Assembly (NCBI GenBank): GCA_036245805.1
Contig: BTRK01000005.1
Coordinates: 19,134,984 to 19,198,983, forward strand
Direction of reading: 5' to 3'
Length of the DNA stretch: 64,000 bases
Source of the DNA: Pristionchus mayeri
Taxonomy: Eukaryota; Nematoda; Chromadorea; Rhabditida; Neodiplogasteridae
Made by a program: the position numbers and the translations under genes
Notes under the pieces: model-generated
Seen by the model: the letters and a program-made list of their open reading frames with translations, nothing else
Database searches by the model: none
What the model was told of the DNA's origin: nothing
Part shown: in pieces, positions 60,580 to 64,000 of the stretch
How positions within the stretch are numbered: the stretch's first letter is position 1
Layout: each line of letters starts with the position of its first letter

Positions 60580-61493
60580 TTAATTAGACGGGATGATAAC
60601 CTCCTTGGCTTCTTCGTCCTTATGGTCCTTGGTGTAGGCCTCCTTGCTTCTATCATTGATTCCCTCGATGTTACGGGCCATCTCGATGGCCAGGTAGATC
60701 ATCTTAATCGAACATATTCAGCAACCAGTCCTAATTACGGAAAAAAATCACTCGTTCAGTGAATGCCATCCGACCCTTGTGAATAGCGTACCTTGGGAAC
60801 GACGATGGCATTCTCCTGGGAGTAGCACTTGGTGCAGTCCTGTCGGAGGAGCACACCCATATTGAAGTCCTCGAGGTCCTGAAGGAAATTCATTCGCTCG
60901 TGTGATTAGAGGGCTTATAAGTATGCATTGATAACAATAACTAGAATAGACTGCTCACCTTGAACTCCTCGCAGAATTCCCGCCAGACAGCCTTCGAGTC
61001 GCCTTTCAGCTCTACTTCGGTCACCTCAACAACAGGAGATGAAAGTAAGGCCATATGTAAATTTATATTACCATTAAACAGCAATAAAATAGCTTACTTT
61101 CTCAACATTGAGATTGGGAAAGTGCTTTCTGAAAGCGGCATAGATATCATCCTGACGTGAGTTTAACCGGAGACCGCTGGGAGTAACACTGGAAAATGAA
61201 CGTGAAAACGCATATCTGTAGATGCCATGAATACGAATCATACATCAGAGAATGGAAAGAATACCTCATGATGAGGTTCATGTGGACGTTAGCTTGCGTG
61301 TAGGCCTTGATCGCCCAGTATTGCTCGAGGGCGGGGTCATTGATGTACCTATTGCACGGAATGTTACTAAACTAATCGAAAACGTTAACTTAAATGCGTC
61401 GAATTCGCATCATGAAAGGAATAAAAAGAAGAAAGATTAGCGAGGTTCTCACTTGTCGGCGTCTCCGTAGTCGGGAACATCGTCGGCCATCAT
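60580..61493 (-). CDS. PBDC1 homologue (polysaccharide biosynthesis domain protein 1)
   Basis: Six exons from ATG 61493 (ATGATGGCC; the second ATG at 61490 is equally possible) to TAA 60580, about 160 residues. First exon 61493-61453. Conserved stretches: YINDPALEQYWAIKAYTQAN, the DDIYAAFRKHFPNL segment, WREFCEEFKDLEDFNMGVLL, RQDCTKCYSQENAIVVPK and IYLAIEMARNIEGIN. These match the small eukaryotic PBDC1 (UPF0368) family, whose members are reported as chaperones/adaptors rather than sugar enzymes. The start lies two bases behind an ATCTTCAG acceptor, as expected for a trans-spliced leader. First in a run of four minus-strand genes, and divergent from the NSE1 gene with 510 bp between start codons. 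Confidence 0.92.
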
Positions 61494-62002
61494 AACTGAA
61501 GATGTAGGAGTACGCTGTAAATGTAGATAATTGAATCAAGCAACAATCCTATCAAATAAAGCCAAAAACATCAAACAAAGCGGAAATGAGTTTCAAGCCC
61601 GACAATTGCGTGCGAGAACGAGAGTTCTTTCTCAATGAGCATTTTTCATTCGTAGCGCGGGAACGATTTATGGAACGATTTAATCATATAAAAATACAAT
61701 TATTGATTTTTCAATTATTTTAGTGCTGATAATGTTCTCTCATCTTGATCAATTAAATCCGCGAAAGAAAACTAACGAAAAAACATTGTGAAAACTGTTT
61801 TATTCAGTTTTGTTTAATTCCAATCAATACTATTCTGATTTAAATCCCTGAATATCAGGCCAATCGATTGAACGTCTTGTTTTGGCTACTCCGGTTGTTT
61901 ACGTACCCGTTTCATGTTCTTTTACCTATGCTTGGTTGCTGTGAAGTACGTGTTACGCGTCAACTCATATCTAATTACCCTCACAACAAAATCTCAGTTA
62001 CC

Positions 62003-63778
62003 ATGGGAGCTGCCGGCGACGTTTTTGATTTTGCGAAGATTGTGGATGCGAGCACCGAATACAGCGACGCCCATCGCGGTCTGCTCAAGATCATGATCGA
62101 CCGTGGATCGTTGACAGTCAGTGTTGTCATTTTAACATCATTTGGTCATTCGAAATAACGCTTTACCAAAATAATCTAGGAGAAGGCGTTCTATGCCCAC
62201 TTCGTCCGTTGCTTCGCCACTCAACACTACCTCGATGGTAGGTGCTGTTCCGAGATCTATGACCACAGATCTTTCAGAGATCGACTACGATCGTAATGAG
62301 CTCAATCTGAAAGGAGTGACGAAGGAGTCCGTGGCTGACCTGCGAAAGAATCTCATCGACATAATGAATGCCAAAACGCAGCATGTGCGGCATTCTCCCC
62401 ACAATTATCATAAAACTCGTTTTCCAGATCGGATTGCGTCTGATGAATGCGCATGATGAGGTGAAGAACAAGAAGATGATCGTTCTCGTCTCCGAAAGGC
62501 ACTTCAGTCCTGCCATGGCTGGCGCCTCTCCATTCGAGTCAGTTCTAGACATTCATATTATACATATTATTTGCCATTCGATTCTCTTGTCTAAAAGCCT
62601 ATATTTTTATTATTTTGCGGTTCCTAACGTGAGCACCGTTAAGCCCAGCCATCACTATGGAGAATATATTCACGATAATGATCAGGACTTCTGAAGAAGA
62701 TGATCTTTTTCTTGATGATGAAGTGTGTATGTTCAGCAGTCACAACGAACTCTTCCTTGTGATTTCGTGGCTAGAAGAGATGCTGAAACGGGATAACGAC
62801 GGCTACATGTGCATCAATGATGCGCTCAGGGTATGCCACTCGACGAGATGATTGAGGTGATAAATCGATAATCTTACAGTCGGCGAAGAATCTGCCCGTT
62901 CCTATGAAGATGGAGAAAGCACAACAGTTGATCGACCAACTCTTTAAGGACGACTGGATTAGGAGAGAGGTCGGTGTATTACCGCATAACGAAACTAACA
63001 GATAAACTTACATTCTTTCTGCTTCTCATTTGTTTCAAGTAATTCGAGTCCATTCTGGCGTAGAAGAAATTTGGAAGTCACATTTTATTCTGTTTCGTAA
63101 TAAATAGGGCGTATATCGATTGCAGGCGGGAGAGATGCTAACTCTGACGACGCGCGCTCTCACTGAACTCGGCCCCATCCTCCGATCGAGATTCCACTGT
63201 GCCACCTGCTGTCTCTGCTCCAATGTCACCATTCGGTGCGAAAGAGATACCGTAGATTGAAAGAAATTATGGATTGAGAGGAATGCGTAAAAGGATTGTT
63301 CAGGAAGGCCTCGATGCTCTCGTGTGAGGAGTGCGAGTCGCTTATGCACGTCTCTTGCTGGAATAAGTCAGTTTCGAAACGATTTTAACCACGTTTTATG
63401 TTATTTGGCATCTCGCTAAAATATGAAACATCAGATTTGTTATGGTAATAACATGCGAAACGAGCGATTGTGATGGTCAGTCTGATGCAATCTCCTCGAA
63501 GCTGTTGACATTCGATTGCAGCCTGGCTGCGAACGCGAACACTGAGAAGGTCCGCTGTCCGGGCTACAACTGCAAGGCCATGCTTTCCAAGGTACGCAGC
63601 CATTCCATTCCATCCATCGAGTGTAGGGATGCGAGTCGAATGAGGACTGTCTGCTGGTTGATAAACCACTATTTTGGTGATGAAGTGGTGACAATAATTG
63701 ATTACAGGAGGAGATGGAAGAGTCGGCCAAGCAGATTGAAGAGGCACGAGTCTACGGAAATCGAGTGAGTTGGATTAT
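62003..63778 (+). CDS. NSE1-like SMC5/6 complex subunit (RING-like)
   Basis: Homologue of NSE1/NSMCE1, the RING-like subunit that pairs with a MAGE protein in the SMC5/6 DNA-repair complex. ATG 62003 is five bases behind an ATCTCAG acceptor. Exons encode FDFAKIVDAS ... GLLKIMIDRGSLT, FYAHFVRCFATQHY, IDYDRNELNLKGVTKES, LRLMNAHDEVKNKKMIVLV, a helix with ELFLVISWLEEMLKRD, winged-helix part (PVPMKMEKAQQLIDQLFKDD, LTTRALTELGPILRS) and the zinc module CATCCLC ... CEECESLMHVSCW ... CPGYNC, closing EEMEESAKQIEEARVYGN. Exons between 62538 and 62870 are approximate. The last exon either runs to a TGA near 63800 or splices at AATCGA|GTGAGT (about 63761) to exons outside the clear part of the window. Confidence 0.85.
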
Positions 63779-63779
63779 G

Positions 63780-64000
63780 AAGCTTGAATTCGGGTTGGTG
63801 TGATTCCTATCACTTGGAAATGTTGACTAAATTCTTCAATATAATTGAATTTATTCCTTGATTGGTCGTTAAAGTTACCCAACGAGGACGAAATTGACCC
63901 ATTATTTTTTGTCCTCCATCGAATACTAATTCAACCATCGGCTGAATTAGTATAGAATGAATATACAAAAAGGCTAAAAATCAATAATAGCCTCAAGGGA
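63780..64000. other. Right edge, unresolved
   Basis: A/T-rich; possible 3' region or intron of the NSE1-like gene. Nothing else recognised. Confidence 0.4.

Overview
The window is nuclear DNA from a nematode. A major sperm protein gene, a nematode-type CX-module gene family, very short introns ending in TTTCAG/TTGCAG, and several start codons sitting 1-8 bases behind a splice acceptor (as in spliced-leader trans-splicing) all point that way. The exact species is not determined; a diplogastrid or other rhabditine worm is my guess.

Layout, left to right. 77-1348 is a large palindromic (foldback) transposon. 2340-5226 (+) is a multi-pass membrane protein. 5.2-13.3 kb is pyrimidine/purine-biased sequence with a mariner-type MITE and no convincing gene. 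13.3-17 kb holds exons of one unrecognised gene (+ strand favoured) and a long GA microsatellite. 17.9-26.1 kb (+) is a SCYL2-type pseudokinase gene of about 26 exons, with two related foldback elements and a tRNA-Phe inside its introns. 26.9-30.06 kb holds a second mariner-type MITE and a deleted non-LTR retrotransposon. 30.07-31.4 kb (-) is a double-RING protein. 32.4-43.4 kb holds three CX-module paralogues (only the third looks intact) with a shared promoter block, and between copies one and two a tail-anchored protein with a duplicated exon cassette, a tRNA-Gly and an RNase H-fold protein with a long basic serine-rich tail. 44.3-47.2 kb (-) is a helical protein ending in a pseudokinase. 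47.7-49.3 kb (-) holds a small cysteine-rich secreted peptide and an MSP gene. 49.95-50.87 kb (-) is a second double-RING protein. 52.4-61.5 kb (-) is a run of four same-strand genes: PBDC1, nucleoporin NUP58 and two lysine/glutamate-rich proteins. 62.0 kb to the right part (+) is an NSE1-like SMC5/6 subunit, divergent from PBDC1.

Functions are mostly unrelated housekeeping (nuclear pore, SMC5/6, vesicle traffic) mixed with sperm-related and nematode-specific genes. The most striking non-genic signal is a heptamer, TACNGTA (mostly TACGGTA/TACCGTA), that recurs in introns of many unrelated genes here, often directly at the 5' splice site, and is nearly absent from the transposons and the long intergenic tract. 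Exon models were built by hand from reading frame, splice sites and phase; those given with exon coordinates are phase-consistent unless stated.
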